From Pirellulales bacterium (GTDB taxonomy: Bacteria; Planctomycetota; Planctomycetia; Pirellulales; UBA1268), in the NCBI GenBank assembly GCA_018401745.1, contig JAGYJY010000007.1:62001-126000 (forward strand): a stretch of DNA of 64,000 bases, written 5' to 3'. The translations under genes and the position numbers were made by a program. A model generated the notes under the pieces. The model was not told the origin of the DNA and did no database searches. It worked only from the letters and a program-made list of their open reading frames with translations. Shown here one piece after another: positions 38,559-48,127 of the stretch. Within the stretch, counting starts at the first letter, position 1, and every line of letters starts with the position of its first letter.

Positions 38559-40598
38559 CTACCGTTCGACCTGCTCTTCGGGGATGTTGGCCACTTCCGG
38601 GTCGGCGGGATTCCTCGGCAGGGAGAATCCCGTGATGAACCAGCCGTTGTCGACCACACGCATGCCGGAGCCAACGGTGCCGAAATACTTCCGGAGTTCC
38701 TCGAAGTCGGGAAGACTGCTGCCGTCGATCTTCTGCTCGCGGACAGTCTGATCGTTGCCGTCGTCAAGAATCAGGTTGATCGCTTGGCCGACGAGGCTCT
38801 TCGATTTCGGCATCTCGCCTTCCCGGATCGTCTCGTAGGCGGTACGGATCGTTTCTTCAACACGGCCGAACGATCGGCATGCCATCGACTCCGGCATGAT
38901 CCGGTGCATCTCGTCGGTCACCCGCTGATAGTCGTCCGTCGTGCCGAGGCCATCACCGTCTTTGGCGGCGGTCAGCACGTGCTCGAGAAAGTCGCGGTGC
39001 GAGGCGATCATCAAGTAGCCTTCGGCAACGGTTACCGCCGAGTGCGGGAGAAGCCGTTCCTCCCGTTCGCGAAGCCGCTCACGGCGACGCGACCCACGGC
39101 GATCGCGATCATCACGGTCTCGATCAACCCGAGGTGGGGTGAGCCCGGGTGTTTCGATCTCCAGCTTGGGAATCTCAGTTGAGCGGTCGATCAGTTCCCA
39201 AATCACATGGCCGTCAAACTCGACCTGCTTCATGTCGGGGTCGGTCGCCATGCTCTTGGCGATCGTCGCCGCCACCCGATCCGGATTAGCGGCTTCAATG
39301 GCAAACAGCAGCCGTTCGCTGTCGACATCAACCGGCACGTTGGCATGCGTGATCACGATCACGCCCTCGCCGAGAGCCTGAATCAGGTCCTGCTCGACAT
39401 CGATCTGGGGGCCGTCTGGATCCTCCTTGAGGCTGGCGATCACGTCATCAAACACGCCCTTTTCGCCGACCATCTCATCCACGAGGGTGTCTGCCGAGGC
39501 GAAGGCGTTTTGCATGTCCCACTGCACAGCCACCCAGCTCGAGGCATCTCGAGGCACCCAGTGCGGCGGATCAATCACCTCAGCGTTGGGGAACCGCAAC
39601 ATCCGCGCCGCTCGATCGAAGCGATCGGTGCTCTCTGGATCCCGCCCCTCAAGCGGCGGTGCATAGACGAGGGTGTGGTGCCGCAGTTCGTAGATGCCGT
39701 CGTCGAAGTGGACGAAACCACCGATCGCCTGAATGGCGTCGAATCCTTGGTTGGCAAGAATGTCGATGTAATCAGGCCCGCTCCGCTCACGGCGAGGAGG
39801 ATAGGTCTCGCGAGCCGCAACTGCATATCGCAGTGGATCGATGAACCACCGCAGCGGATCGGCATCTTCGGAAACGTTTGCCGAGCACTGCTCCCTGATC
39901 GCCTGAAACGACGGCACGGAAGCGAGACAGTCTTCACGACCGTTCTCCAGGCTCGCGACCGTTTCCGCCACAACTCCGGCGTGGTCACCAACCACCAGCG
40001 CTTGGGGCAGATGAGCGATCGCGACTGCCCGGCGGATCGGCTGAGGATCTTCCTCATCGAGTGGCAGGGCAAACACAACAACATCCGGAGCTGCATCGTC
40101 TGCTGGCAGTTGCGTTGCGCCTCGTGCGATGAGCCGCTCGATGATCTGCTCCACGAGCGCTTCGGTCTCTTGGGCATGATCGGTGGTGTCGACCAACACG
40201 AGCGTTGCCGCTGAACCTGGGGCAGGCTCCACCAGCGCCAAAGCGATCTCTCCACCCGGAATCTTTTCCAGGTCTTCGAGTGTCAGCCCCAGCTTGCCAA
40301 GCCTGTTGCGGCCTCCCTCGCGAATCTGCTTCTCAATGCTCGCGACAAACGGCTCGAGTGCAGGATCGTTGAGAAGTTCGCCATAGCTGGTCTCGCGGAA
40401 GCTCGCTCGAAAGCCTGCCGGATCGGCAAGGCTCACCCAGCCGCGAGTCGTCGTCGGCAGCACCTGCTCGCTGGCAGCAAAACCGGCGGCAACGACGCAC
40501 CGTCCGGCCGGCACGATGGACATCACGATCGCTCCGCAGACACCCAGCAGGCGGTAGCAGAACGGGCGACGTGAGAGCGAGCAACGTAGTGCGAACAC
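38559..40598 (-). CDS. large secreted protein of unknown function
   Basis: This 679-residue protein starts at a GTG with AAGGAG seven bases upstream. A signal peptide (CYRLLGVCGAIVMSIVPAG) is followed by alternating alpha/beta segments. One is GGEIALALVEPAPGSAATLVLVDTT; a related one is LIQALGEGVIVITHANVPVDVDS. This pattern recalls DUF3352-type proteins. An Arg/Asp-rich low-complexity patch (RVDRDRDDRDRRGSRRRERL) lies near residue 500. No catalytic motif is recognised. It is convergent with the hydrolase gene (29 bases between). Confidence 0.6.
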   Translation of the reverse strand: MFALRCSLSRRPFCYRLLGVCGAIVMSIVPAGRCVVAAGFAASEQVLPTTTRGWVSLADPAGFRASFRETSYGELLNDPALEPFVASIEKQIREGGRNRLGKLGLTLEDLEKIPGGEIALALVEPAPGSAATLVLVDTTDHAQETEALVEQIIERLIARGATQLPADDAAPDVVVFALPLDEEDPQPIRRAVAIAHLPQALVVGDHAGVVAETVASLENGREDCLASVPSFQAIREQCSANVSEDADPLRWFIDPLRYAVAARETYPPRRERSGPDYIDILANQGFDAIQAIGGFVHFDDGIYELRHHTLVYAPPLEGRDPESTDRFDRAARMLRFPNAEVIDPPHWVPRDASSWVAVQWDMQNAFASADTLVDEMVGEKGVFDDVIASLKEDPDGPQIDVEQDLIQALGEGVIVITHANVPVDVDSERLLFAIEAANPDRVAATIAKSMATDPDMKQVEFDGHVIWELIDRSTEIPKLEIETPGLTPPRVDRDRDDRDRRGSRRRERLREREERLLPHSAVTVAEGYLMIASHRDFLEHVLTAAKDGDGLGTTDDYQRVTDEMHRIMPESMACRSFGRVEETIRTAYETIREGEMPKSKSLVGQAINLILDDGNDQTVREQKIDGSSLPDFEELRKYFGTVGSGMRVVDNGWFITGFSLPRNPADPEVANIPEEQVER

Positions 40599-40835
40599 AA
40601 ATGACTCCTTCAGGTGGTGACCCTAAGGGGAGGACGTCTCCGCCCGAGCGCATCGAGTGCGCGGAATACCGGTTGTATCGAGCGACGCGGACGGTTTTCT
40701 CGACTGAAATCTGAACAGAACGCCACAGCCGCTAGGAAACGCCAAGCTGAGGCCATTCCAGACAACGGCCCCAGCCAACCTCCATTCCACAAAACCTGCC
40801 CCGTTTTCCGCAACCCTGCGGCTGGTTTGGCAAGA

Positions 40836-40980
40836 GGGACGGGTCTTCAGCAAGCGGGACGGGTCTTCAGCAAGCGGGACGGGTCTTCGGGTGCCGCAGG
40901 CACCTCGGCTGCGCCGAGGCCGCTTCGCGGCCCGAGGACCCGTCCCGTTTCATCCGCTGCGTCCCGTTTCATCCGCCGCG
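40836..40980. repeat. tandem repeats and a three-hairpin structured element
   Basis: GGGACGGGTCTTCAGCAAGC is repeated at 40836, 40856 and, partly, 40876. From 40875 a 16-bp outer stem (CGGGACGGGTCTTCGG with CCGAGGACCCGTCCCG, one wobble) encloses three hairpins: GGTGCC-GCA-GGCACC, CTCGGC-TGC-GCCGAG and GGCCGC-TTC-GCGGCC. Then GTCCCGTTTCATCCGC is repeated with a 19-base period at 40942 and 40961. The gap 40599-41018 holds no gene otherwise. The architecture suggests a REP-like or transposition-derived intergenic element. Confidence 0.7.
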
Positions 40981-41018
40981 CTGGAGATGGGCCGCTTGGG
41001 GTCTCGCAAGGCGGCCTG

Positions 41019-42092
41019 TCAGAAACCCAGAAAGAAGAGCCAAACGAGTGATGCGGCGGCTGCGAAGGCGGTTTCTTCAGCGAGCCACCCGCGAGCGACG
41101 GCCAGCCGCGCGAGGCCCCCGAGGCCAACCACAAGCCCGGCCGCCACGATCGCGAAAACGGCCGGCAGGCCACGGGCCGCTGGCACCAAGACCACGGCCA
41201 CGAGCAGGGGCCACACCGCCACCACGGCGGGCAGCAGCCAGGGCTGGAGCGGTCGCCAGAGCGGTGGCCGTCGCCCGGCCACCTGGGCGAGTTGCGTCCA
41301 GGAACTGCTCGACGCCCCGGCACGCGTGAGAGCCGCATCGGGAAGCACGAGGGTCGCCACGAGCAGGCCGCTGGCCATGCCGTAGAGGCCGACCAGCGGC
41401 TGTGCGACAAACAGCCACCGCACCATCCCCAGCAGCGAGCCGACCATCATCAGCCTGAGATACCACCGCCGCAGCTCAGAGTTGCCAAGCGGCCTCCCGC
41501 CTGCCGTCGCCTCCCGCGGCAGGCAGCTGCGGCGATCCGCCTGCGCGACAATCGCCAGCAGACCGGCAGCCAGCACACTCCAGATCCCTGCGATGATCGG
41601 CGGCCCCTCCACACCGGACCGCGCGGCGGGCGGCACCGCCATCGCAGCGAGCGACGCCACGAGCGTGACCGCCAGCGTGCCGCTGGCCGCATCGCTCGCC
41701 GAGCACCGCAGCCAACGGCAGGCCAGGCCTAGCAGCGATGCCGCCACGCAGCCCGAAGCCACGGCCCAGGAGATCGTAGCGCTGCCTCCCCACGCTGTGC
41801 CGATCAGCGTTCCCAGCAGCGGCCAGGCCATCCGCTCCGCCGCCCACGCCAGCGGGATCGCCGCGGCCGTGCCGCCAGGGCGTCGAGCTGAACCGCTCAT
41901 GGGCATGTCTCCCGCAGCCACCACGGCCACGACCGCTCCGTGGGCCCAAGCCAGCGGCAGCACCAGTTCCGCCGGCAGGCGTTGCAGCAGGAGCAGGCCG
42001 ACCGCGGCAGTCACTACGGCGAGCCATGAGGCGGCTCGACGGGCATCGATAGTCGCGGAGAGCACGAGCACGTGGGGGACCACGGCGAGCAT
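41019..42092 (-). CDS. polytopic membrane protein, unknown
   Basis: This protein of about 357 residues starts at the ATG at 42092, which has GAGGA eight bases upstream. The longer open frame before it runs through the argG terminator and is not used. About ten hydrophobic segments are visible, for example AVVTAAVGLLLLQRLPAEL, LAVTLVASLAAMAVPP and LPAVVAVWPLLVAVVLVP. No transporter signature is recognised. Short charged loops (RRSCLPREATAGG, SELRRWYLRL) separate them. It is downstream of argG on the same strand but separated by a strong terminator. Confidence 0.6.
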   Translation of the reverse strand: MLAVVPHVLVLSATIDARRAASWLAVVTAAVGLLLLQRLPAELVLPLAWAHGAVVAVVAAGDMPMSGSARRPGGTAAAIPLAWAAERMAWPLLGTLIGTAWGGSATISWAVASGCVAASLLGLACRWLRCSASDAASGTLAVTLVASLAAMAVPPAARSGVEGPPIIAGIWSVLAAGLLAIVAQADRRSCLPREATAGGRPLGNSELRRWYLRLMMVGSLLGMVRWLFVAQPLVGLYGMASGLLVATLVLPDAALTRAGASSSSWTQLAQVAGRRPPLWRPLQPWLLPAVVAVWPLLVAVVLVPAARGLPAVFAIVAAGLVVGLGGLARLAVARGWLAEETAFAAAASLVWLFFLGF

Positions 42093-42193
42093 GTCAGTCG
42101 TCCTCACCGTGCCGTGCTGTGCCCCACGCGCAACGCTCGCCGAGAGCTCTGGCTGTCCGTGAAAAAAGCCATCCGTGGCCTTTTTCCACTCAA

Positions 42194-42228
42194 GCGACGC
42201 CCCAAAAAGCCGAGGTTTTTGGGGGTCG
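42194..42228 (-). terminator. bidirectional terminator downstream of argG
   Basis: CGAC-G-CCCCAAAAA, loop GCCGAGG, then TTTTTGGGGG-TCG forms a hairpin of about 13 pairs with A and T tracts inside the stem. A second, weaker A-rich/T-rich hairpin is at 42162-42185. Both follow the argG stop. Confidence 0.6.
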
Positions 42229-42278
42229 CCGGTCACCGCATCCTGCGGCGGCAGACTTGCTCCACAGTCTGCTGGGCC

Positions 42279-43520
42279 TCACGACGTCGAGTGGGCCCCA
42301 GGCGACGACGAGCGTGGGCGACCCACGCCCTGCACCCGCAGTGGCAGGCCCAGGATCCGCAGGAAGCCTTCGGCATCGGTCTGGTCGTACGACCCGCCAG
42401 CTTCCATGGAGGCGATTGCCTCGTCGTAGAGGCTGTTGTCGCTCTGCCGGCTGGCCACGAGCATGTTGCCTTTGTAGAGATTCAGCGTCACGCTGCCGCT
42501 CACTGGCCGCTGAGCCTCGCGAATGAACGCAAGCAGGGCGTCCATCTTCGCTGAATACCAGAAGCCGTAGTAGACAACCTCAGCCACGACTGGCGAGAGC
42601 GTGTCGCGGAGATGCACGAGATCGCGGTCGAGCGTCAGCTGCTCCACGAGACGATGCGCCTCATACAGCAGCGTCATCCCCGGGGCCTCGTAGACACCTC
42701 GGCTCTTCATGCCGACAAGCCGGTTCTCCACGATGTCGGTGCGGCCCACGCCGTTGCGGCCACCGATCTCGTTGAGGGCAAGCACCAGCTCGTGCGGAGC
42801 GAGCCGCGTGCCGTTGACCGCCACCGGCACACCCGACTCAAAGTCGATGGTCACGGTCTCCGGGGTGTCGGCCGCCTCCTGAGGAGCGACGGTCATGCCG
42901 AAATCGACCACCGAAAAGCCGTCGGTGGTGAGGTCTTCCAGGCAGCCCGCCTCGTAGCTCGTGTGCAGGCAGTTCTCGTCAGACGAATACGGCTTGCTGT
43001 GGGTTGCCTTGACGGGAATCTGCTTGGCGTCGCAGAAGTCGAGCATTTCGGTGCGGCCGGGAAACCGCTCGCGAAACTCAGCCATCCGCCAGGGCGCGAG
43101 CACTTTGATCGACGGATCGATCGCCTCCGCGGCCAGCTGAAAGCGACACTGGTCGTTTCCTTTGCCGGTGGCGCCGTGGGCAAACACCGTGGCCCCTTCC
43201 TTGTGGGCAATCTCCACGCAGACGCGGCTGATCAGCGGCCGAGCAATCGACGTGCCCAGCAGATAGGTGCCCTCATAGCGGGCCTGCCAGGCCAGCGTCG
43301 GGAAAGCAAAGTCGCGGCAGAGCTCCTCGCGGGCGTCGACGATCATCGCCTTCTTGGCACCGCAGTCGGTCGCCTTCGCCAGAATCGCCTCACGGTCTTC
43401 GCAAGGCTGGCCAAGGTCGACATAGACCGCGATCACGTCATAGCCCTTCTCGATCAGCCAGCCGAGAAGCACCGAGGTATCGAGCCCGCCCGAATACGCC
43501 AAAACACACGTCTGTTTCAT
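42279..43520 (-). CDS. argG: argininosuccinate synthase
   Basis: ArgG joins citrulline and aspartate with ATP in arginine synthesis. I chose the second ATG (43520) because AGGA stands five bases before it; the ATG at 43541 adds seven residues. The N-type ATP pyrophosphatase loop is AYSGGLDTSVL at the N-terminus. GATGKGNDQCRFQL and PYSSDENCLHTSYEAG are family signatures. The length of 413 residues fits. It is followed by a terminator and preceded on the same strand by pyruvate kinase 73 bases away. No other arginine gene is in the window. Confidence 0.97.
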   Translation of the reverse strand: MKQTCVLAYSGGLDTSVLLGWLIEKGYDVIAVYVDLGQPCEDREAILAKATDCGAKKAMIVDAREELCRDFAFPTLAWQARYEGTYLLGTSIARPLISRVCVEIAHKEGATVFAHGATGKGNDQCRFQLAAEAIDPSIKVLAPWRMAEFRERFPGRTEMLDFCDAKQIPVKATHSKPYSSDENCLHTSYEAGCLEDLTTDGFSVVDFGMTVAPQEAADTPETVTIDFESGVPVAVNGTRLAPHELVLALNEIGGRNGVGRTDIVENRLVGMKSRGVYEAPGMTLLYEAHRLVEQLTLDRDLVHLRDTLSPVVAEVVYYGFWYSAKMDALLAFIREAQRPVSGSVTLNLYKGNMLVASRQSDNSLYDEAIASMEAGGSYDQTDAEGFLRILGLPLRVQGVGRPRSSSPGAHSTS

Positions 43521-43593
43521 CTGATCCTGTTTCCCGCTCATCGCTTAAAAAACACCCGCTCCTATCGGCATTCCGCTATGCGAATGACCGTTC

Positions 43594-45134
43594 TCACGGA
43601 ACCTCATGCACGAGGGCCATATTGTGGCCGCCGGTCCCAAAACCGATACCCGCCACCAGCAGAATCCGGTCGCCAGAGGCCAGACGGCCTTCGGCGAGCC
43701 CCCAGTTACTGACCCGCTCGAGCAGCTGATTGATGTCGCGGGTGGCCACGTGGGCCAGCGGCGTCACGCCCCAATAGAGGGCCATCTGTCGCAGGGTCTG
43801 CTCGCTGTCGGAGAGGCCGACCGTCGGCACCGCCCCCCGCCGCTTCGAGCGGGCGATCGCGGTCAGGCCACTTTTGCTGGCCACGACGAAGAGCTTGGCA
43901 TCGAGGTCACCCGCAATCCGGCTGGCCCCTTCAACCACCGCCTGGGTGATCGGATGCAGCCCCTCCACCAGCCGTTGCGGCGAGGGTGGAAAGTCGGGAA
44001 CCGTGGTGGCCAGACTGCCACGGGTTGCCACGATCCGCCCTTCCACATACTTCCAGCGGTCCTCGAGATACTGCTGCTCGGTGGCCCTGGCAATCCGTCG
44101 CATCATCTCCACCACGAGCCGCGGATGCTCACCGATGGCCGTCTCCCCGAAAGCATGCAGGCGTCGGCCCCATCGAGGATCGCGTTGGCCACGTCGGTGG
44201 TCTCGGCCCTGGTCGGCCGACGGGCGTGCTGCATGCTGTCGAGCATCTGCGTGGCGACGATCACCGGCTTTTGAAACTGCTGGCAGACTCGAATGATGTG
44301 CTTCTGGACCATCGGCATGCTCGCCACGTCCGTCTCCACGCCGAGATCACCACGGGCGACCATCACGCCGCCAGCCGCTTCCACGATTGCCTCGAGATTG
44401 TCGACCGCTTCCCGCTTCTCGATCTTGGCAATCACACGGGCCCGCGACCCGCGGGTTCGCAGGAGCTGCTCAAGCAGCGTCACCTCAACAGGGCTGCGGA
44501 CGAAGGAAAGGCTGACAAAGTCGGCCCCGGCTGCTGCCGCCCACTCAGCATGCTGCCAGTCGGTCTGGCTCATCGCCGGCACGGAGAGCTTCACGCCTGG
44601 CAGATTGACCCCCTGACGGCTGCGAATCGGTCCTGGCTGCACAACGCGGCAGCGGGCCTCGTCGGGGGTCTTCGACTCGACCACAAGCGAAACCGTTCCG
44701 TCGGCGATCATCACCGCGTCGCCAACAGCAAGCTCATCCACAAGGGGCGGATAGTTGGTGACAAACCGGTCGGCCCGGTCGCTCTCCTCACCTCGCACAA
44801 AGGTGATCTCGGCCCCTTCCACGCACTCTACAAGGCCGTCAGGAAGCTCACCGAGTCGAATCTTCGGCCCAGCCAAATCGACCAGCACCGCCACCGGCCG
44901 CTCGAGTTCTGCCGACACGCTGCGGATGCGGCCGAGCGTTTCTTCATGCTCAGGGATTGATCCATGGGCCATGTTCAGCCGGAAGACATCGACGCCCGCC
45001 TCTACGAGACCGCGGATGGCTTCCTCTGTGCGACTGGCGGGCCCCATCGTGGCCACGATTTTCGTGCGGACAAACGCGTCGGCTTCGCGAGAGATGGGAG
45101 AACGTGGTGCGGACAGCGGGGCAGGGGAGGGCAT
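43594..45134 (-). CDS. pyk: pyruvate kinase (frameshifted)
   Basis: Pyruvate kinase makes ATP and pyruvate from phosphoenolpyruvate. The ATG at 45134 follows GAGG by nine bases. Visible motifs are [35 protein letters not shown], the catalytic [14 protein letters not shown] and [10 protein letters not shown]. The frame breaks in DACMLSG at a run of four bases at 44145-44148. One missing G would restore GETAIGEHP, the normal continuation, and the C-terminal allosteric domain follows in the next frame. The corrected protein is about 513 residues. As drawn, two pieces would otherwise be called. Confidence 0.95.
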
Positions 45135-45274
45135 GGCACGCATCCTCTTGGAAAGGGGAGCTGAAAAAGGGGCGGGAAGCGAACCGGAAGGACCGGTAGC
45201 GTATCCTGCGGGGAGGAAACCGGCGAGCGAATGTCCGAGTTTCCGCATGCCGCTTTTTGCTTTCGGAGGTGCTC

Positions 45275-46128
45275 ATGGCTGACGACACATTTTCCGGCCG
45301 TAGGATTGTCGTCGCCGGTGGCACCGCCGGCTTTGGGCTGGTGCTGGCCAGACATCTCTACGCTGCCGGCGGGCGGCTGCTGCTGGTCGGCCGCTCCTCA
45401 CAGGGGGTAAGAAACGCGCTGGGCTGCTTCCCAGATGCTGGCCGCAGCGCTGGCGAGGTGCACGGTCTGGCGGCCGACCTGGGGCGGGCCGGCGAAGGCG
45501 AGCGGACCGCCGCCGAGGCAGCCCGGCTCCTCGGCGGCATCGACGGCGTCTTCTGCTGCGTCGGCCGCTCGGGCCGCGGCGAGATCCTGCACACCTCCGC
45601 GGATCGGCTGCGGGAGTTTCTCGAGGCCAACCTGCTCGCCGCCGTCGAGTTGACCACCGCGACCGCTGATGACGTGGCCCGAGCCGGGGGCAGCCTGGTC
45701 TACATCGGCAGCCTCGCTGGCAAGCTCGCCAGTCCCTTCGTTGGCCCCTATGCCGTTGGCAAGGCGGCGCTGGCCGCCTACGCAGATGCCGTCAGGCTTG
45801 AGCTCGTTCCCCGCGGCGGCCATGTGCTGCTGGTTTCTCCAGGGCCAATCGGCCGCCGCGATGACGACCCGGCTGCTGAAGCCGCCATCGACCGCTACGC
45901 CGCCGAGATTCGCGAGGCGGGGCTTCCTTGTGAGGCTGCTGCCCCGGGGGGACGAAGTCTCTCACGCCCCTCGATCCCGACGCACTTGCCGCCCGCGTGC
46001 TCGACGCCTGCCGCCGACGCCGCAGCGAGCTGGTCGTGCCGGGCAAGGCCGCGGTTCTGGCGGGGCTGATCGACTGGTTTCCGGATGCCGGCCGCCGCCT
46101 GCTGGCCCGCTTCACGTCGCGCTCCTAG
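45275..46128 (+). CDS. short-chain dehydrogenase/reductase (frameshifted near 3' end)
   Basis: The ATG at 45275 directly follows GGAGGTGCTC, a strong ribosome binding site. The cofactor site is VVAGGTAGFGLVLARHL, and the active site has Ser in YIGSLAGKL and YAVGK, the YxxxK pair. It is a classical SDR of unknown substrate. After GLPCEAAAPGG the frame breaks in the run of six G at 45946-45951. Adding one G continues TKSLTPLDPDALAARVLDAC to a stop at 46126-46128, with a helical tail ending GRRLLARFTSRS. The corrected protein is about 284 residues. It is divergent from pyk. Confidence 0.85.
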
Positions 46129-46396
46129 TTGTCCGTAGCAACACCCGAAAACGCCGAGGGTTCTTTCCACAGTCTGCTCGCGGCTGGCAAGGCTGGTGTT
46201 CGCAAGCTCGCCCGCCAGCGTTTGCCGGCGAGCCGAAAGCCTCCCAGGTCGCACTTCTCCCGCAGCACCCCAGCCTTACGCCGTCGACCAGGGCTCGCCG
46301 TGCCACCACTTTGTGGGCTGCCTTGAGCGGCAGCGGCGCGAGTGCCGAAGGACGGATGTATGCGCGCCTCTCATCGTGCCCCGCCTCCCCGCCTCA

Positions 46397-48127
46397 ATGA
46401 CGCTGCCCCCAACCAGCTTCCGTTTTCCCTGGAGCTGCTGCCACCACCGGTTGGCCGCCGCCTGGGCTCTCGTTTTGCTGACGGCAGTCTGCGGCTGTGT
46501 GAGCGACCCTTTCCGGGCAGCGACGCTCTCCACAGCCGCTGTGATGCTTCCGCAGGAAACCGAGGTCAGCACCGCGGCCATCATTCCCGCAGGCGAGATG
46601 CCAGCAGCCGAGGCGTCTTCCGCGGTCGTGCAGGCGTCGTATGAGAGCGACATCCTGCTGGAAGCGACTGCGGTCGACGCTCTCCTGCCAGATCCAGACA
46701 CCGATGCCCTCACCCTGAATGACTGCATCAGGATCGCCATGCGGCGGCAGCCGCGGCTTCAGGTCGAGCTGGAAAACGTCACCCGGGCAAGCCTGGCAGG
46801 CGACATCAGCTCTGCCGCGTTTCTGCCGCTGGTCAGCGCCGGCTACAGCGTGGGTGAGTTTGGCGTGAATGTCGGCGGCATCGGGATTCCGATCCCCGGA
46901 GCCCCCGCCGCTCAGGGCACCTACGTGCCGCAGCAGGGCTTTCTGCCAATCGGCTTCGACTACAACACCACCTATGTGCTCACTGAGGCCCGCATCCAGT
47001 GGCTGATCACCGACTTCGGCCGCAGGCTTGGCGTGCATCGGCAGGCTGGCCTCGCCGAGGAAATCAGCCGGCTGAAGTCGGCGAGGGCCCGGCAGACCGT
47101 GGCCCACGAGGTCACGCTCGCCTACTACGAGCTGCTGCGGGCCGAGTCGCTCTTTGACATTGCCGACGGGTCGGTCGCCCGCCTGGAAAGCGAGCTGAAG
47201 ACGATCAGGAAGCTCAAGCAGGGCGGACTGCTAGAAAAGGAGAAGGTGCTGCGGGCGGAGGTGGCCCTGAGCAAGGCGCTGACGCTCCGCGACTCCGCGG
47301 AGGCCGCTCAGCGGATCGCCTCGGGCAGCCTCAACCTCGCCATGGGCACCCCTCAGCATCAGCCGACGCCAGTGCAGGGCGTCGCCACGGTGCCGGCCGT
47401 GGAACGCGATGCCACCGACTACCTGGCCGAGGCCGTCCGCAGCCGCCGCGAGTTTGCCGTGGCCCGCCGCACGGTGGCAATCGCCGACTCCAGCCGTCAG
47501 GTGGCCAAGCTTGGCTTCGCGCCAAAGGTGTTTGCCAACGGATTTTATTTCAACTTCCGGGCCGACGAACCGGGAGGCTATGTCGATGTGCCGCTCGGCT
47601 TCATCAACCTCGAGTGGGGCGTGTATGAGGGCGGCAAGCGGGTCGCGGAGATCCGTCGGGCGAGCTCCGAGGTGCGGTCTGCCATGCTCCAGACGGAGGT
47701 CCTCGCCAACACGATCGCCTTTCAGGTCAACGAGTGCTACCAGCAGGTGGTGGCCGCTGAGCGGTCGATCAGCCGCTCCGCCAAGCCGGTCGAGCAGACG
47801 CAGGAGACCTACCGGATCGTGAAGGCTCGCAGCAGGGAAGGGGATGCGACCGCTGCCGAGGTCTTTGAAGCAGAGACGGCCGTCACCCAGGCTGAGCAGG
47901 AATATCAAAACGCGATCTACGACTACCTGCTGGCCCTGGCTCGGCTGGAGTATGCCACCGGCGCCGACATCGGCTGCCATGCCCTCACGGCCGATCCCCT
48001 GGCGCTGCCGGTCAACGAGGTGGTCGGAGGGCCTGCCACACCGCGCGAGAACCCCAGCGAACGTCTGCCGCCTCCCGCAGCCATCAAGACACCCCCGCCC
48101 GCCTTGCAGGAGGCTCGCGATGACTGA
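46397..48127 (+). CDS. TolC-family outer membrane efflux lipoprotein
   Basis: The ATG at 46397 begins a signal with lipobox (ALVLLTAVCGC), so the protein is probably lipid-anchored, as in NodT-like members. Repeated helical hairpins of the outer membrane efflux fold follow, with LTLNDCIRIAMRRQPRLQVEL and the duplicated later copy LAEAVRSRREFAVARRTV. A beta-strand segment (WLITDFGRRLGVHRQ) fits the barrel. At 576 residues it is longer than usual, mainly through an N-terminal linker. It is the first gene of a tripartite pump; its stop overlaps the adaptor start. Confidence 0.88.
   Translation: MTLPPTSFRFPWSCCHHRLAAAWALVLLTAVCGCVSDPFRAATLSTAAVMLPQETEVSTAAIIPAGEMPAAEASSAVVQASYESDILLEATAVDALLPDPDTDALTLNDCIRIAMRRQPRLQVELENVTRASLAGDISSAAFLPLVSAGYSVGEFGVNVGGIGIPIPGAPAAQGTYVPQQGFLPIGFDYNTTYVLTEARIQWLITDFGRRLGVHRQAGLAEEISRLKSARARQTVAHEVTLAYYELLRAESLFDIADGSVARLESELKTIRKLKQGGLLEKEKVLRAEVALSKALTLRDSAEAAQRIASGSLNLAMGTPQHQPTPVQGVATVPAVERDATDYLAEAVRSRREFAVARRTVAIADSSRQVAKLGFAPKVFANGFYFNFRADEPGGYVDVPLGFINLEWGVYEGGKRVAEIRRASSEVRSAMLQTEVLANTIAFQVNECYQQVVAAERSISRSAKPVEQTQETYRIVKARSREGDATAAEVFEAETAVTQAEQEYQNAIYDYLLALARLEYATGADIGCHALTADPLALPVNEVVGGPATPRENPSERLPPPAAIKTPPPALQEARDD

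Noticed and set aside
40836..40980. CRISPR array
   Set aside because: The repeats are contiguous or nearly so, without unique spacers of regular length, and no cas gene is present.
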